A stretch of 64,000 nt of DNA from Paenibacillus gyeongsangnamensis (GCF_027533625.1 NZ_JAQAGZ010000001.1:372001-436000); one strand, 5' to 3'. Counted from the stretch's first letter, positions 1 through 9,800 are shown. Numbers and translations: made by a program. The notes: a model not told the origin generated them from the sequence alone.

Positions 1-251
1 TCAATCCGCTTAGCAACAATTTCCCAGGACTTACCTACTTAACGTCTGCAGCGGCGCCGATGGACCGGGATGCAGGCATATTGACGGCGGTGAACGTGGA
101 TGCGAGCGGAATGGCGGACGGAAGCCGTGAGCTGCTCACGTCAGATCCGGACGACATGACGCGGCGGGACACGCTGCTGACGGTCGTCTTGGACGAGGCT
201 TCTTACGAACAAGCTCTGCGTGTCATCCGGGAGGCCGGAGGCCGCGAATAA
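1..251 (+). CDS. C-terminal part of an uncharacterised protein, cut by the window edge
   Basis: The reading frame is open from base 3 to the TAA at 249-251, giving 82 residues. The ATG at 60 lies inside this open frame with no ribosome binding site, so it is probably internal. The tail contains a short motif-like stretch (LLTVVLDEASYEQALRVI) that could be the last strand and helix of a ferredoxin-like or ACT-type fold, but I do not recognise the family. It sits just upstream of prmA, in the place where the dnaK/dnaJ cluster often ends, and is separated from prmA by an intrinsic terminator. Function unknown. Confidence 0.55.
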   Translation, partial: NPLSNNFPGLTYLTSAAAPMDRDAGILTAVNVDASGMADGSRELLTSDPDDMTRRDTLLTVVLDEASYEQALRVIREAGGRE

Positions 252-274
252 ACGCAGCTTCTGGCTGCTGCGAC

Positions 275-316
275 AACGGCTTTTCGCAGATCGGTTTCTG
301 CGGGAGGCCGTTTTTT
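275..316 (+). terminator. Intrinsic terminator after the first gene
   Basis: AACGGC-TTTTCGCAGA pairs with TCTGCGGGAGGCCGTT (several G-T wobbles) across a 6-base loop and is followed by a run of six T. It separates the cut gene from prmA. Confidence 0.75.
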
Positions 317-345
317 GCCGAGTGCGAGTTCCGCTAGTCAAACTT

Positions 346-372
346 TTGTTCGGGCGTCCTTTGTTGTATACT
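346..372 (+). promoter_or_regulatory. Candidate sigma-A promoter for prmA
   Basis: TTGTTC at 346-351 and TATACT at 367-372 with a 15-base gap. The gap is short, so the -35 assignment is loose, but the -10 is good and it lies between a terminator and the prmA start. Confidence 0.45.
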
Positions 373-417
373 AGGTCTTATGTGGTTTTGAATGAATTTG
401 TGGGGGGTTTTACCAAG

Positions 418-1383
418 GTGCGTTGGCATGAAGTTACGGTACATACAACGGAAGAAGCGATCGAAATGATTTCGAATTTCATACACGAGCTCGGCGCGGG
501 CGGCGTATCGATTGAGGAATCGGGCACTTTGAACAAAGAGCGGGACACCTCGCTGGGACAATGGTACGAGCTGCCGCTCAACGATATTCCGGAAGGCCGC
601 GCGGTCATCAAGGGCTATTTCTCCGAAGGTACGGACATGACCTCCATCGTGGAGCAGCTGAAGCGCTCTATTGCACAGCTAAGCGAATACGATATCGATA
701 CCGGCGAGCCGATCTACGAGCTGCAGGATGTGGACGACGAGGATTGGGCGAACGCGTGGAAGCAGTACTTTAAGCCGATTCGGGTGACCGAGCGGCTGAC
801 GATAAAGCCGACTTGGGAAACGTACGAGGCGGGTCCGGAGGAGCTCGTGCTCGAGCTGGATCCCGGGATGGCGTTCGGCACCGGGACGCATGCGACGACG
901 GCGCTCTGCCTGAAGACGCTGGAGCAGGTCATTGAGGGCGGTGAAGACGTCATCGACGTGGGAACCGGCTCGGGCATTCTTGCGATCGGGGCCGCGAAGC
1001 TGGGCGCGCGCCATGTGCTGGCGCTGGATCTCGACCCGGTTGCGGTATCGAGCGCCGCAGAGAACAGCCGTCTGAACGGAATGGAAGGGCAAATTACAGT
1101 TCATCTGAGCGACCTGCTGGGCGTACTTCGTGGACAAGGCGGAGACGCGATCGGCGTACGGCTTCCGGTACAGGTGGTGGTGGCGAATATTCTTGCGGAG
1201 ATCATTCTGCTGTTTGTCCAAGACGTCTATGATGTGCTCGCACCCGGCGGCACGTACATTGTGTCCGGAATTATCGTGAGCAAGCGTGCCATGGTCGAAG
1301 AAGCGCTGACCGCCGCGGGCTTTACGGTTACGGGCAGCAATGAGGACCAGGATTGGGTCGTGCTAGTAGCAAAGAAAGGGTAA
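418..1383 (+). CDS. prmA: Ribosomal protein L11 methyltransferase PrmA
   Basis: Trimethylates ribosomal protein L11 using S-adenosylmethionine in the cytoplasm. I chose the GTG at 418 because the protein then begins VRWHEVTVHTTEEA, the usual PrmA beginning, and a G-rich Shine-Dalgarno lies at about 402-406. This gives 321 residues, near the family norm of about 310; the frame continues upstream to 220, but that part overlaps the previous gene and its terminator. The N-terminal substrate domain carries LELDPGMAFGTGTHATT, and the SAM-binding glycine motif (DVGTGSG) is at about residue 180, followed by the acidic LDLDP and the catalytic-region VVANI. It is followed after 12 bases by an M50 protease gene and then rsmE and mtaB, a standard order in Bacillales. 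Confidence 0.95.
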   Translation: MRWHEVTVHTTEEAIEMISNFIHELGAGGVSIEESGTLNKERDTSLGQWYELPLNDIPEGRAVIKGYFSEGTDMTSIVEQLKRSIAQLSEYDIDTGEPIYELQDVDDEDWANAWKQYFKPIRVTERLTIKPTWETYEAGPEELVLELDPGMAFGTGTHATTALCLKTLEQVIEGGEDVIDVGTGSGILAIGAAKLGARHVLALDLDPVAVSSAAENSRLNGMEGQITVHLSDLLGVLRGQGGDAIGVRLPVQVVVANILAEIILLFVQDVYDVLAPGGTYIVSGIIVSKRAMVEEALTAAGFTVTGSNEDQDWVVLVAKKG

Positions 1384-1395
1384 GCGGGTGAGCGA

Positions 1396-2085
1396 ATGGA
1401 TTGGAGTTCCTTTTTAGCGTTTCCGCTGCAGCATTTGCCCTTCATCTTCCTGGTGCTGATGCTGAGCTTCTCGGTTCACGAATTTGCCCATGCCTATATG
1501 GCTGACCGGTTCGGGGATCCGACTCCCCGGTCCATGGGCCGGGTAACGCTTAATCCGCGGGCGCATCTCGACATACTCGGGATAGTATTCTTCCTTGTCG
1601 TCGGGATCGGCTGGGCGAAGCCGGTGCTGGTTAACCGGGGCAAGTTCAAGCGTCCCCGCCTGATGGGCATCCTGGTTTCGTTCGCCGGGCCGCTGAGCAA
1701 TCTCGTGCTGGCGTTCGTCAGCCTGCTGATCATGTACGCGCTTGTGAAATTCGGCCTGCTGGACGACATGACGCGGGGCATTAGCCTCGCTTTGAAACTA
1801 TTTTTCTATTATATGATTACGCAAAACATTTTCTTGTTCATACTGAACTTAATTCCTTTTCCTCCGCTGGACGGCTACCGGATTCTGGAGGATTTGCTGC
1901 CGCGGAGCATTATGATGAAAGTGAAGCAATACGAGCAGTGGCTGTTCTATGCCATCCTGCTGATGTTCTTTATTCCGCCGCTGCGGATGGTGACGATCGG
2001 ACCGATTTTTTCCCTGCAGTTCAACATATTGGATGCGTTCCACCGGCTCGCTTCGCTGATCTTCGGCTTCGGCATCCGGTTCTAG
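1396..2085 (+). CDS. Site-2 protease family (M50) integral membrane metalloprotease
   Basis: Predicted membrane zinc protease of the short M50 group. Zinc motif HEFAH lies in the first membrane segment (about residues 28-32), NPRAHLD follows at about 52, and the third-ligand region NLIPFPPLDGYRIL is near residue 155. Six or so hydrophobic segments fill the 229 residues; no PDZ domain is present, unlike RseP or RasP. It is similar in layout to the B. subtilis YwhC type, whose substrate is unknown. The gene starts 12 bases after prmA with a weak binding site, suggesting co-transcription. Assignment to the family is secure, the substrate is not. Confidence 0.88.
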   Translation: MDWSSFLAFPLQHLPFIFLVLMLSFSVHEFAHAYMADRFGDPTPRSMGRVTLNPRAHLDILGIVFFLVVGIGWAKPVLVNRGKFKRPRLMGILVSFAGPLSNLVLAFVSLLIMYALVKFGLLDDMTRGISLALKLFFYYMITQNIFLFILNLIPFPPLDGYRILEDLLPRSIMMKVKQYEQWLFYAILLMFFIPPLRMVTIGPIFSLQFNILDAFHRLASLIFGFGIRF

Positions 2086-2223
2086 CCATCATACAGCAAT
2101 TTCAACCATTGACCGCCGAAATTATGGCGTTTTCGCCGTAAACGTAGTAAGATGAGGATTGGCCGTTTTGTTACTTGCAGAGCGGTCCGATTCATTTTTT
2201 GGATAAGAAGGGTAATTTCCGGC

Positions 2224-2988
2224 ATGCAAAGATATTTTATTGACCCGGCTCATTTTAAGGAGACCGAGGTGCTGATCTCAGGGGATGACGCCCACCATTT
2301 GAGCCGTGTGATGCGGGCGGAGCCGGGGGATGAAGTCATCGTCAGCAACGGTCTGGACCGCGAAGCGCTGGTGCGCATCCGGACGCTGGATAAGGAAGGC
2401 GTGACCGCTGAGATCGTAGAGCTGCTTCCGATGCTTAGCGAGCCTGCGGTCGACGTATGGATCGCGCAAAGCCTGCCTAAGGGCGACAAGATGGAGACGG
2501 TCATTCAAAAGGGGACCGAAATCGGCGCGGAACGCTTCATTCCGTTCATTTCGGAGCGGACCGTCGTTCAGCTCGACGCGAAGAAGGAAGGCAAACGGCT
2601 CGAGCGCTGGAACAAAATCGCCAAGGAAGCGGCCGAGCAGGCGCACCGGAATCGGGTGCCCGAAGTTGAGTCGGTGCATTCGTGGAAGGAGCTTCTGAAT
2701 CGCGCGGCTAAAGCGGATGCGGCCTGGATTTGCTATGAGAAGGCCGGAGCGCAAGAACTGCGGAAGGCGATTCGCCAGGCGCTGAAAGACTCGCCTGCAG
2801 TACGGTCGAAGCTGCTGCTCGTTGTCGGACCCGAAGGCGGGTTCAGCGAGCGGGAAGTGGAGGCTGCGGAGGCGGCGGGCTGCGTGACGGTCGGCCTGGG
2901 CAAGAGGATACTTCGAACGGAGACGGCCGCGATGGTCGGTCTCACTTGCATTTTATATGAAGCCGGAGAGATGGGAGGAGAAGATTGA
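2224..2988 (+). CDS. rsmE: 16S rRNA (uracil(1498)-N(3))-methyltransferase RsmE
   Basis: SPOUT-class methyltransferase that modifies U1498 of 16S rRNA. The start at 2224 gives MQRYFIDPAHF and 254 residues, matching the family; a GAAGGG site precedes it by about 10 bases. The open frame extends to 2152 but that extension is not family-like. The N-terminal PUA-like part holds DDAHHLSRVMR; the C-terminal knot has VGPEGGFSEREVEAA and LGKRILRTETA, the SAM-binding trefoil signature. The stop overlaps closely with mtaB (one base between TGA and ATG), so the two are translationally adjacent. Confidence 0.95.
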   Translation: MQRYFIDPAHFKETEVLISGDDAHHLSRVMRAEPGDEVIVSNGLDREALVRIRTLDKEGVTAEIVELLPMLSEPAVDVWIAQSLPKGDKMETVIQKGTEIGAERFIPFISERTVVQLDAKKEGKRLERWNKIAKEAAEQAHRNRVPEVESVHSWKELLNRAAKADAAWICYEKAGAQELRKAIRQALKDSPAVRSKLLLVVGPEGGFSEREVEAAEAAGCVTVGLGKRILRTETAAMVGLTCILYEAGEMGGED

Positions 2989-2989
2989 T

Positions 2990-4393
2990 ATGCCGTCAGT
3001 CGCATTTCATACACTGGGCTGCAAAGTGAACTTCTACGATACGGAAGCGATTTGGCAGCTGTTTAAGGCCGGAGGCTATGATCAAGTCGATTTTGAATCG
3101 ACAGCCGATATTTATGTCATCAATACTTGCACCGTAACGAATACGGGCGACAAGAAGAGCCGGCAGATGATTCGGCGCGCCATCCGCCGCAATCCGGAAG
3201 CGATCGTCGCGGTAACCGGCTGCTACGCGCAAACGTCGCCCGCCGAAATTCTTGCGATTTCCGGCGTGGATCTCGTCATCGGGACGCAGGACCGCGATAA
3301 GATCATTCCTTACGTGCAGCAGCTGGAGAAGGAGCGCCAGCCGATCAACGCCGTGCGCAACATCATGAAGACGCGGTCGTTCGAGGAGTTGGACGTGCCG
3401 GATTTTGCGGACCGGACGCGCGCTTTCCTGAAGATCCAGGAAGGCTGCAACAACTTCTGCACCTTCTGCATTATCCCTTGGTCCCGCGGTTTGATGCGGA
3501 GCCGGGAGCCGGAGAGCGTGCTGAAGCAAGCCCGGATGCTCGTGGACGCCGGGTACCAGGAGATCGTCCTGACCGGCATTCATACGGGCGGCTACGGCGA
3601 GGACATGGAGGATTACAGCCTGGCCAAGCTGCTGTGGGAACTCGATAAGGTAGAGGGCTTAAAGCGCATCCGGATTTCCTCGATCGAGGCCAGCCAGATT
3701 ACGGACGAGGTGCTGGAAGTGCTCCAGAAGTCCGATAAAATGTGCCGTCACCTTCACATCCCGCTGCAGGCTGGAGACGATGACGTGCTCAAACGGATGC
3801 GCCGCAAGTATACAACGGAAGAATTCGCCCAGAAAATCGAGCACATCCACCGCATTATGCCGGGCGTGGCGATTACGACCGACGTTATCGTCGGCTTCCC
3901 GGGCGAGACGGAAGAGATGTTCCTGAACGGGTACCGGTTCATGGAGCGGATGGGCTTCTCCGAGATGCACGTCTTCCCTTACTCCAAGCGTACCGGTACG
4001 CCGGCCGCGCGAATGGAGGACCAGGTGGACGAGGAAGAGAAGAACCGCCGGGTGCATGAGCTGATCGACCTGTCCGAACGGATGCAGCTGGAATACGCGC
4101 GCAAATTCGTTGGCGAGACGCTTGAGGTGATCCCGGAGCGGGATTATAAGGGGCAGCCGGGTAGCGGCTTGATCATGGGTTACTCCGACAATTACCTGCA
4201 GCTCGTCTTCGAGGGGAGCGAGGATTGGATCGGTTCCGTATGCCGCGTACGGGTGACGGAAGCCGGCGTCAACGAATGCCGCGGCGAGCTTGTCGGCACG
4301 CCCGAGGGGCTGATGGTTCGGCCGGCGGCTCCGATCGGCGGCGTACGCGAAAGCGGCGCGATACCGGGCCAAGCAGCCAAAGCCATCGTGTAA
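2990..4393 (+). CDS. mtaB: tRNA (N6-threonylcarbamoyladenosine(37)-C2)-methylthiotransferase MtaB
   Basis: Radical-SAM methylthiotransferase that converts t6A37 to ms2t6A in tRNA. The ATG at 2990 has GGGAGGAG eight to nine bases upstream and gives MPSVAFHTLGCKVN, the family start; 467 residues. Order: N-terminal iron-sulfur domain with Cys in LGCKVN, INTCTVTN and VTGCYAQ; radical-SAM CxxxCxxC at residues 153, 157 and 160 (CNNFCTFC); TRAM domain in the last 60 residues. The C-terminus has a short Ala/Gly/Pro-rich tail. B. subtilis YqeV is the counterpart in the same chromosomal neighbourhood. Confidence 0.95.
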   Translation: MPSVAFHTLGCKVNFYDTEAIWQLFKAGGYDQVDFESTADIYVINTCTVTNTGDKKSRQMIRRAIRRNPEAIVAVTGCYAQTSPAEILAISGVDLVIGTQDRDKIIPYVQQLEKERQPINAVRNIMKTRSFEELDVPDFADRTRAFLKIQEGCNNFCTFCIIPWSRGLMRSREPESVLKQARMLVDAGYQEIVLTGIHTGGYGEDMEDYSLAKLLWELDKVEGLKRIRISSIEASQITDEVLEVLQKSDKMCRHLHIPLQAGDDDVLKRMRRKYTTEEFAQKIEHIHRIMPGVAITTDVIVGFPGETEEMFLNGYRFMERMGFSEMHVFPYSKRTGTPAARMEDQVDEEEKNRRVHELIDLSERMQLEYARKFVGETLEVIPERDYKGQPGSGLIMGYSDNYLQLVFEGSEDWIGSVCRVRVTEAGVNECRGELVGTPEGLMVRPAAPIGGVRESGAIPGQAAKAIV

Positions 4394-4434
4394 TCCCGGC
4401 CTGGCCGGATTCAAGCTTCGTTGTTGTTCGCAGA

Positions 4435-4475
4435 GGATTTCATTCCCGCGGCCTTGCGCGGGGTGGAATCCTTTC
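4435..4475 (+). terminator. Hairpin between mtaB and the Nudix gene, weak terminator
   Basis: GGATTTCATTCCCGCG pairs imperfectly with CGCGGGGTGGAATCC around GCCTTG. Only a short CTTTCC follows, so termination may be partial. Confidence 0.4.
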
Positions 4476-4498
4476 CATTCATATCGAGGGAAAAGGTG

Positions 4499-4936
4499 AT
4501 GTCGATGAAGGAAATATCGGCGGGAGGCGTCGTATACCGCAGGACGGGCAATGAACTTCAAGTACAGATGATTCAGGATCGCTACGGCAAAATTACGCTC
4601 CCCAAAGGCAAGATGGAGCCCGGCGAAACGGTGGAGCAAACCGCCCTGAGAGAGATTCTGGAGGAAACCGGCATTCAGGGCGAGATCGTTCATCCGCTGG
4701 AGACGATCACCTATCAATTCACTTTGTCCGGCGTCGGTTTGGTGGATAAAGAGGTGCATTATTTCCTGGTCGAGGCTACCGGCGGCTCTCTGCAGGCGCA
4801 GGTGGAGGAAATCCGCGGCGTGGAGTGGCTGCATCCGCTCGAGGCCTGGAATCAGCAAATTCATTCCGGCTACGGCAATAACGATTCGGTATTAAAGAAA
4901 GCGCTGGGCGCGCTCGGTTATGAAGTGAACGAGTAA
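4499..4936 (+). CDS. Nudix hydrolase
   Basis: Hydrolyses a nucleoside diphosphate linked to another group; the exact substrate cannot be read from sequence. The Nudix box is complete: G-K-M-E-P-G-E with the REILEETG helix at about residues 41-60. The ATG at 4499 (MSMKEISAGG) follows GAGGGAAAAGG; 145 residues is typical of the single-domain family, and the C-terminal half resembles diadenosine-polyphosphate-type members (KEVHYFLVEA) only loosely. It stands alone between mtaB and the rlmI-like gene. Confidence 0.85.
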   Translation: MSMKEISAGGVVYRRTGNELQVQMIQDRYGKITLPKGKMEPGETVEQTALREILEETGIQGEIVHPLETITYQFTLSGVGLVDKEVHYFLVEATGGSLQAQVEEIRGVEWLHPLEAWNQQIHSGYGNNDSVLKKALGALGYEVNE

Positions 4937-4976
4937 TGTTGAAGCTGCGGGTGATGAACGGAATCGGCAGTACGAC

Positions 4977-5003
4977 GGCTTACTGGCTTACAAAGCCTAA
5001 GCC
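4977..5003 (+). promoter_or_regulatory. Compact hairpin just before the rlmI-like gene
   Basis: GGCTTA-CT-GGCTT, loop ACA, AAGCC-TAAGCC forms an 11-pair stem 17 bases before the AGGAGG at 5020. No T-run follows, so it is not an intrinsic terminator. Role unknown. Confidence 0.4.
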
Positions 5004-5033
5004 GGATCAGAAAGAAAGCAGGAGGCCTTTATA

Positions 5034-6398
5034 ATGGCTGTTGTCATATTACAGAAGAAACGAAAAAAACGGATCGAGGCCGGGCATCCCTGGGTGTTCA
5101 AATCCGAGATCGATCGGATCGAAGGGGAAGCGGAGCCGGGATCGCTCGTTCCGGTACATAGCCATAACGGACAGTATTTGGCCACGGGATACGTGAACCC
5201 TGCGTCGCAAATTACGGTAAGGGTTGTTTCGACCTCCCCGCTGGAGGCGATGTCGCAGAGCTGGTTCGCAGATAAGCTTAAGATTTGCCGCGAGCTTCGG
5301 GAACGGTTCGTACCGGGTGCCGAATCGTACCGTCTCGTTTACGGCGAGGCGGACGGACTTCCGGGTCTGATTGTGGACAAGTTCGAGAAGGTGCTTGTCG
5401 TCCAGATTTTGACGCTGGGTATGGAGCGGGCACGTTCAGAGTTAGTTGCAGCTCTTGTGGAGGTTATGGCGCCGGCCGGCATCTATGAACGGAGCGACGT
5501 CGGCGTTCGCGAGCTGGAAGGTCTGGAGCAGCGGAAGGGGCTGCTGTACGGTGAATGCCCGCGGCACGTGACGATCAGCGAGAACGGCCTGCTGCTTGAG
5601 GTCGATATTTACGAGGGGCAGAAAACGGGGTATTTCTTCGATCAACGGGAAAACCGCGCCGCATTGGAACGGCTGATGAAGGGCTGGGGCAAGCGCAGCG
5701 GCATCACGGTCGTCGACAAGCTGGCGGATGACGGAACCGTCACCAAGGTGCCCTTCAATAAAAGCGGCAGCGAGGTGACCTACCCGTACTGGGACGGCGC
5801 AACCGTGCTGGAATGCTTCTCGCATACCGGCAGCTTCACGCTGCATGCCTGCAAATACGGCGCCAAGAAGGTGACGTGCCTGGATATTTCGGAGCATGCC
5901 GTGGAGACGGCCAGACGCAATGTCGAGCTGAACGGCTTTCAGGACCGCGTGGAGTTCGTGGTAGCCGATGCGTTCGATTACTTGCGACAGCAGGTCAAAG
6001 GGCTGGAGGAGCGCCAGGAGCGAGGGGCGGCGGACCGCAAGAAGGTGGATACGTCACAGAAGCTGGCGGGCGGCCGGACTTGGGATGTCGTGATACTCGA
6101 TCCGCCGGCCTTCGCCAAGTCCCGCGGAGCGGTCGAGGGCGCTTGCCGCGGATACAAGGACATCAATCTTCACGGGATGAAGCTGGTGAACGAAGGCGGC
6201 TTTCTCGTCACGGCGAGCTGCTCTTACCATATGAAGCCCGATTTATTTCTGGAGACGATTCACGCGGCGGCCGTGGATGCCGGCAAGCAGCTGAGGCTGC
6301 TGGAATTCCGCGCGGCGGGGGCGGATCATCCCCGCATATTGGGCGTGGACGAAGGAAATTATTTGAAGTTCGCCATCTTTGAAGTGCGCAGCAGATAA
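5034..6398 (+). CDS. rlmI: Class I SAM-dependent rRNA methyltransferase, RlmI type
   Basis: Likely methylates a cytosine of 23S rRNA (RlmI of E. coli acts at C1962). N-terminal PUA domain (AGHPWVFKSEID, residues 18-29; ATGYVNP), then an EEHEE-type central part and a Rossmann methyltransferase with LECFSHTGSFTLHA, VTCLDIS, DVVILDPPAFAKS and the late SCSYHMK motif. At 454 residues it is about 55 longer than RlmI: extra segments fall at about 222-255 (before the SAM site) and about 325-347 (charged, before DVVILDPP). Start supported by AGGAGG eight bases upstream. It is followed by the large palindrome at 6411. Confidence 0.88.
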   Translation: MAVVILQKKRKKRIEAGHPWVFKSEIDRIEGEAEPGSLVPVHSHNGQYLATGYVNPASQITVRVVSTSPLEAMSQSWFADKLKICRELRERFVPGAESYRLVYGEADGLPGLIVDKFEKVLVVQILTLGMERARSELVAALVEVMAPAGIYERSDVGVRELEGLEQRKGLLYGECPRHVTISENGLLLEVDIYEGQKTGYFFDQRENRAALERLMKGWGKRSGITVVDKLADDGTVTKVPFNKSGSEVTYPYWDGATVLECFSHTGSFTLHACKYGAKKVTCLDISEHAVETARRNVELNGFQDRVEFVVADAFDYLRQQVKGLEERQERGAADRKKVDTSQKLAGGRTWDVVILDPPAFAKSRGAVEGACRGYKDINLHGMKLVNEGGFLVTASCSYHMKPDLFLETIHAAAVDAGKQLRLLEFRAAGADHPRILGVDEGNYLKFAIFEVRSR

Positions 6399-6410
6399 GC
6401 AGCGTGTGCG

Positions 6411-6672
6411 GAACCTGTCCATAAGGACGGGCTGAGCTTGCCCAGAAAGTCGTGAATTGAGGTAATAGATGTTACGAGGGGGTGGGGTATCTACCTCCGG
6501 TCGCTGTTGTCTGCAGGAAATTTTTATTCGAAGCCCTTAGCAGCGGGGATTTCCCGCAGACAAAGGCGAACGCTATTGCTCCTCCAGTAGATACCCCACC
6601 TTCGTATGTATCTCTATTCTTGTCAAAAACCACTTTCTAGGGCACTCTGAGCCTGTCTTAAGGGACAGGCTC
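6411..6672. repeat. Long imperfect palindrome with a nested structured core (MITE-like)
   Basis: Nearly the whole spacer between rlmI and addB folds back on itself. Ends: GAACCTGTCC at 6411 matches the complement of GGACAGGCTC ending at 6672; TGCCCAGAAAGT at 6438-6450 matches ACTTTCTAGGGCA near 6632-6644; GGTGGGGTATCTAC at 6481-6494 is a perfect 14-base partner of 6587-6600; TTGTCTGCAGGAAAT pairs with ATTTCCCGCAGACAA inside. The core, read on the minus strand, holds AGGAGCAATAGCG and AACAGCGACCGGAGG, also found at 32095-32207. No transposase is present. I could not see a clear target-site duplication. Confidence 0.7.
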
Positions 6673-6677
6673 TTTTT
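6649..6677 (+). terminator. Strong intrinsic terminator before addB
   Basis: GAGCCTGTC, loop TTAAG, GGACAGGCTC then TTTTT. It is also the right-hand tip of the 6411-6672 palindrome, so it may have arrived with that element. Confidence 0.8.
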
Positions 6678-6697
6678 GTAATTATGTAAGGGAATGT

Positions 6698-6727
6698 TTG
6701 TTCCCCTATTGTCGGGTGTGGTATACT
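6698..6727 (+). promoter_or_regulatory. Candidate sigma-A promoter for addBA
   Basis: TTGTTC at 6698-6703 and TATACT at 6722-6727, 18-base spacer, about 88 bases before the addB start and just after a terminator. Confidence 0.55.
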
Positions 6728-6814
6728 GATTGTAAAAACTACCTTTTTCCCAATTGGGTCAAGCTTGGTAGAATGATAGAGATCTTAAGGAACACGTTAT
6801 CGGAGGTGGGCGGC

Positions 6815-9800
6815 ATGGCGTTTCGTTTCGTATTGGGCCGGGCCGGAACCGGCAAGACGGCTTATTGTCACCGGGAAATTAAAGAAAGGCTGCTGGAGAG
6901 CCCTTCCGGACGGCCCATGATCTGGCTTGTGCCGGAGCAGGCTACATTTCAGGCGGAATATGCGCTTGTTTCTTCACCGGAGCTAGGGGGGACATTGAGG
7001 GCGCAGGTGCTTAGCTTCAGGCGGCTGGCTTGGAGGGTTATGCAGGAGGTCGGGGGCACGGCAAGGCTGCCGATCGATGAGACGGGCAAGAAACTGCTGC
7101 TTCACAGCATTATACATAAACAGAAGGACAAGCTTCGCCGATTCAATACCTCGGCGGACCAGATGGGCTTCCTAGACGGGCTGAATCAGTTGTTCACCGA
7201 GCTGAAAAGATATTGCGTTTCGGCCGACGGGCTGGCGCAGTTCTGGCAGGAGCGAACGAAGAAGGAAGGAGTCTTCCGCGGGGGCGGCCTGGATGATAAG
7301 CTGCATGATTTGCAGCTGCTCTACGGCGAGTTCGAATCGGAGCTGTCCCGGCTGTATTTGGACGGAGAAGATTACTTGACCTTGCTTGCGCAGCAGGTGC
7401 AGCAGTCCGAGTACGTCTGCGGATCGGAAGTTTGGGTAGACGGATTTCACGGGTTCACTCCCCAGGAATTTGACGTGCTGGTGAAGCTCGCCGCCTGTGC
7501 GGATAGCGTAACCTTGACGCTGTGCCTCGACCGGGATTATCCGGCGGGCAGCCAGCCGCACGAGCTCGATTTGTTTCATCCGACGGCCCGGACGCTGCTG
7601 CAGCTCCGGCGGCGGCTGGACGAGCATGGGATTCAGGTGATGCCGCCTGTCGTATTGCCGTCGGAGCCCCCGGTCCGATACCGGAGCAGCCCGATGCTTG
7701 CTTACCTGGAATCGCATTGGGACGACCGCGTGAAGCAGCCTTATACGCCTTCTCAGGAGGAACGGTTCGCCCCGGCGTCCGTTCATCTGTCCGCAACGGT
7801 TAACCGGCGGGCGGAGGTGGAGGGTGTCGCGCGCGACATTGTGCGGCTCGTGAGGGATGAAGGCTTGCGCTGGCGCGATATCGCCGTTTCCGTAAGGGAC
7901 GCGCAGGCGTACGGGGATCTACTCGCCGGCACGCTGACGGATTACGGGGTGCCTCACTTCTTCGATCAGAAGCGAACCGTGATGCATCACCCGCTTGTGG
8001 AGCTGATCCGCTCTTCCTTGGAGGCGCTGCGGACGAATTGGCGGTACGATCCCGTCTTCCGCTGCGTGAAAACCGGCTTCTTCCTCCCGTTCGGCCAGTC
8101 ACGGGATAAGGAAACAGAGCTAATAATCGATAAGCACGCGATGGATCAGCTGGAAAATTACGTGCTGGCCTTCGGCATCCAGGGCAGCCGCTGGACGGCG
8201 TCCGAAGATTGGCGGTATTCGTACCGGACCAGTCTGGAGCAGGACGATGAACAGATGCGGGAAGCGGAGCAGGCGTTCCTTCGCAAGATCAACGCCTGCC
8301 GGCGGTTGATTGCTGACCCTCTGGCAGCGCTGCATTCGGCAATGAAACGCCAGGCTACCGTGAAGGAGCGGGTGGAGGGACTGTATGAGCTGCTCGTATC
8401 GCTTCGTGTTCCGGACAGGCTGGAAGCCTGGAGCCAGTCCGCGCTTCGCGACGGTCAGGCGGAGAAAGCCCGCGAGCACGCTCAAGTGTGGGACCGCGTG
8501 ATGGATATGTTCGACCAGCTCGTTGAGCTAATGGGAGACGAGTCGATCTCGCTCGACCTGTTCAGCGAGCTGATCGAGACAGGGTTTGAGAGCATGAAGC
8601 TCGGTCTCGTACCGTCCACGCTGGACCAGGTCCTGATCGGAAGCATGGACCGGACGCGTTCGGGCCAGGTGAAGCACGTGTTTATCGTGGGTGTGAACGA
8701 AGGAATCATGCCTGCCCGGATGACGGAGAACGGCGTGCTGTCGGAGCAGGAGCGCGAGCAGTTGACGGAAACCGGTCTGACGATGGCGGAAGGCAGCCGG
8801 AGAAAGCTGCTGGACGAATTGTTCCTTATTTATTGCGCTTTCTGCACTCCTTCGCAGGGGCTTTGGCTCAGCTATTCGCTGGCGGATGAGGAAGGCAAGA
8901 CGCTGCTGCCTTCCGATGTGCTGCGCCAGGTGAAGAAGCTGTTCCCTCAGCTGAAGGAGCGTCTGCTGCTTAACGATCCGCAGTCCTCCTCGGCCTTGAC
9001 GGAGCAGATGGAGTATGTGGCGCATGCGGACAAATCGCTGTCCCTGCTGGCCGTGCAGCTCAAGATGTGGATGAAAGGCGTGCCGATGAGCGGCGTGTGG
9101 TGGTCCGTTTACAATTGGTTCGCCCGGCAGCCGGAATATGCGGGCGCGCTCTCGCGCATGCTGGAGGCGGTCACGTATTCGAACCGGGCGGCGGAGCTGC
9201 CGCCGGAGACAAGCCGCGAGCTTTACGGCGATCTCATCCGGACGAGCGTATCCCGGATGGAGCGCTTCGTCGCTTGCCCTTTCTCGCAGTTCGCCTCGCA
9301 CGGACTGCGGTTGCAGGAACGTCGCGTCTTCCGGCTCGAGGCGCCGGACATCGGACAGCTGTTCCATGCGGCACTGAGCATGTTCGCGGATACGGCGATC
9401 AAGGAAGGCGCCGATTGGGGCGCCATGTCTCCGGAGCAGGTGCGGGACCGCGCCGCCCTTGTGGTCGATCTGCTGACGCCGAAGCTGCAGGGCGAGATTC
9501 TGCTGAGCTCGAAGCGCTACCGGTATATCGCGCGGAAGCTGACGCAGGTGGTCGGTCAGGCGGCCCTCATGCTGGGAGAGCATGCCCGGCGAAGCGAATT
9601 CCAGCCGATCGGACTGGAGGTTGGGTTCGGAACCGGCCAGCCGATCCCTCCGTTGTTCTACGAATTGAACAACGGGGTAAGTATGGAGCTGAGAGGCCGT
9701 ATCGACCGCATCGACCGCGCGGATACCGAGCGGGGAACGCTGCTGCGGGTCATCGACTACAAGTCGAGCTCCAAGCCCCTTAATTTAACCGAAGTGTATT

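Noticed and set aside
3659..4864. 401-codon open frame on the minus strand
   Set aside because: Spans antisense of both mtaB and the Nudix gene; composition typical of a shadow frame.
6411..6672. Insertion sequence remnant
   Set aside because: No transposase fragment in any frame; the interior is itself palindromic, so MITE-like is a better description.
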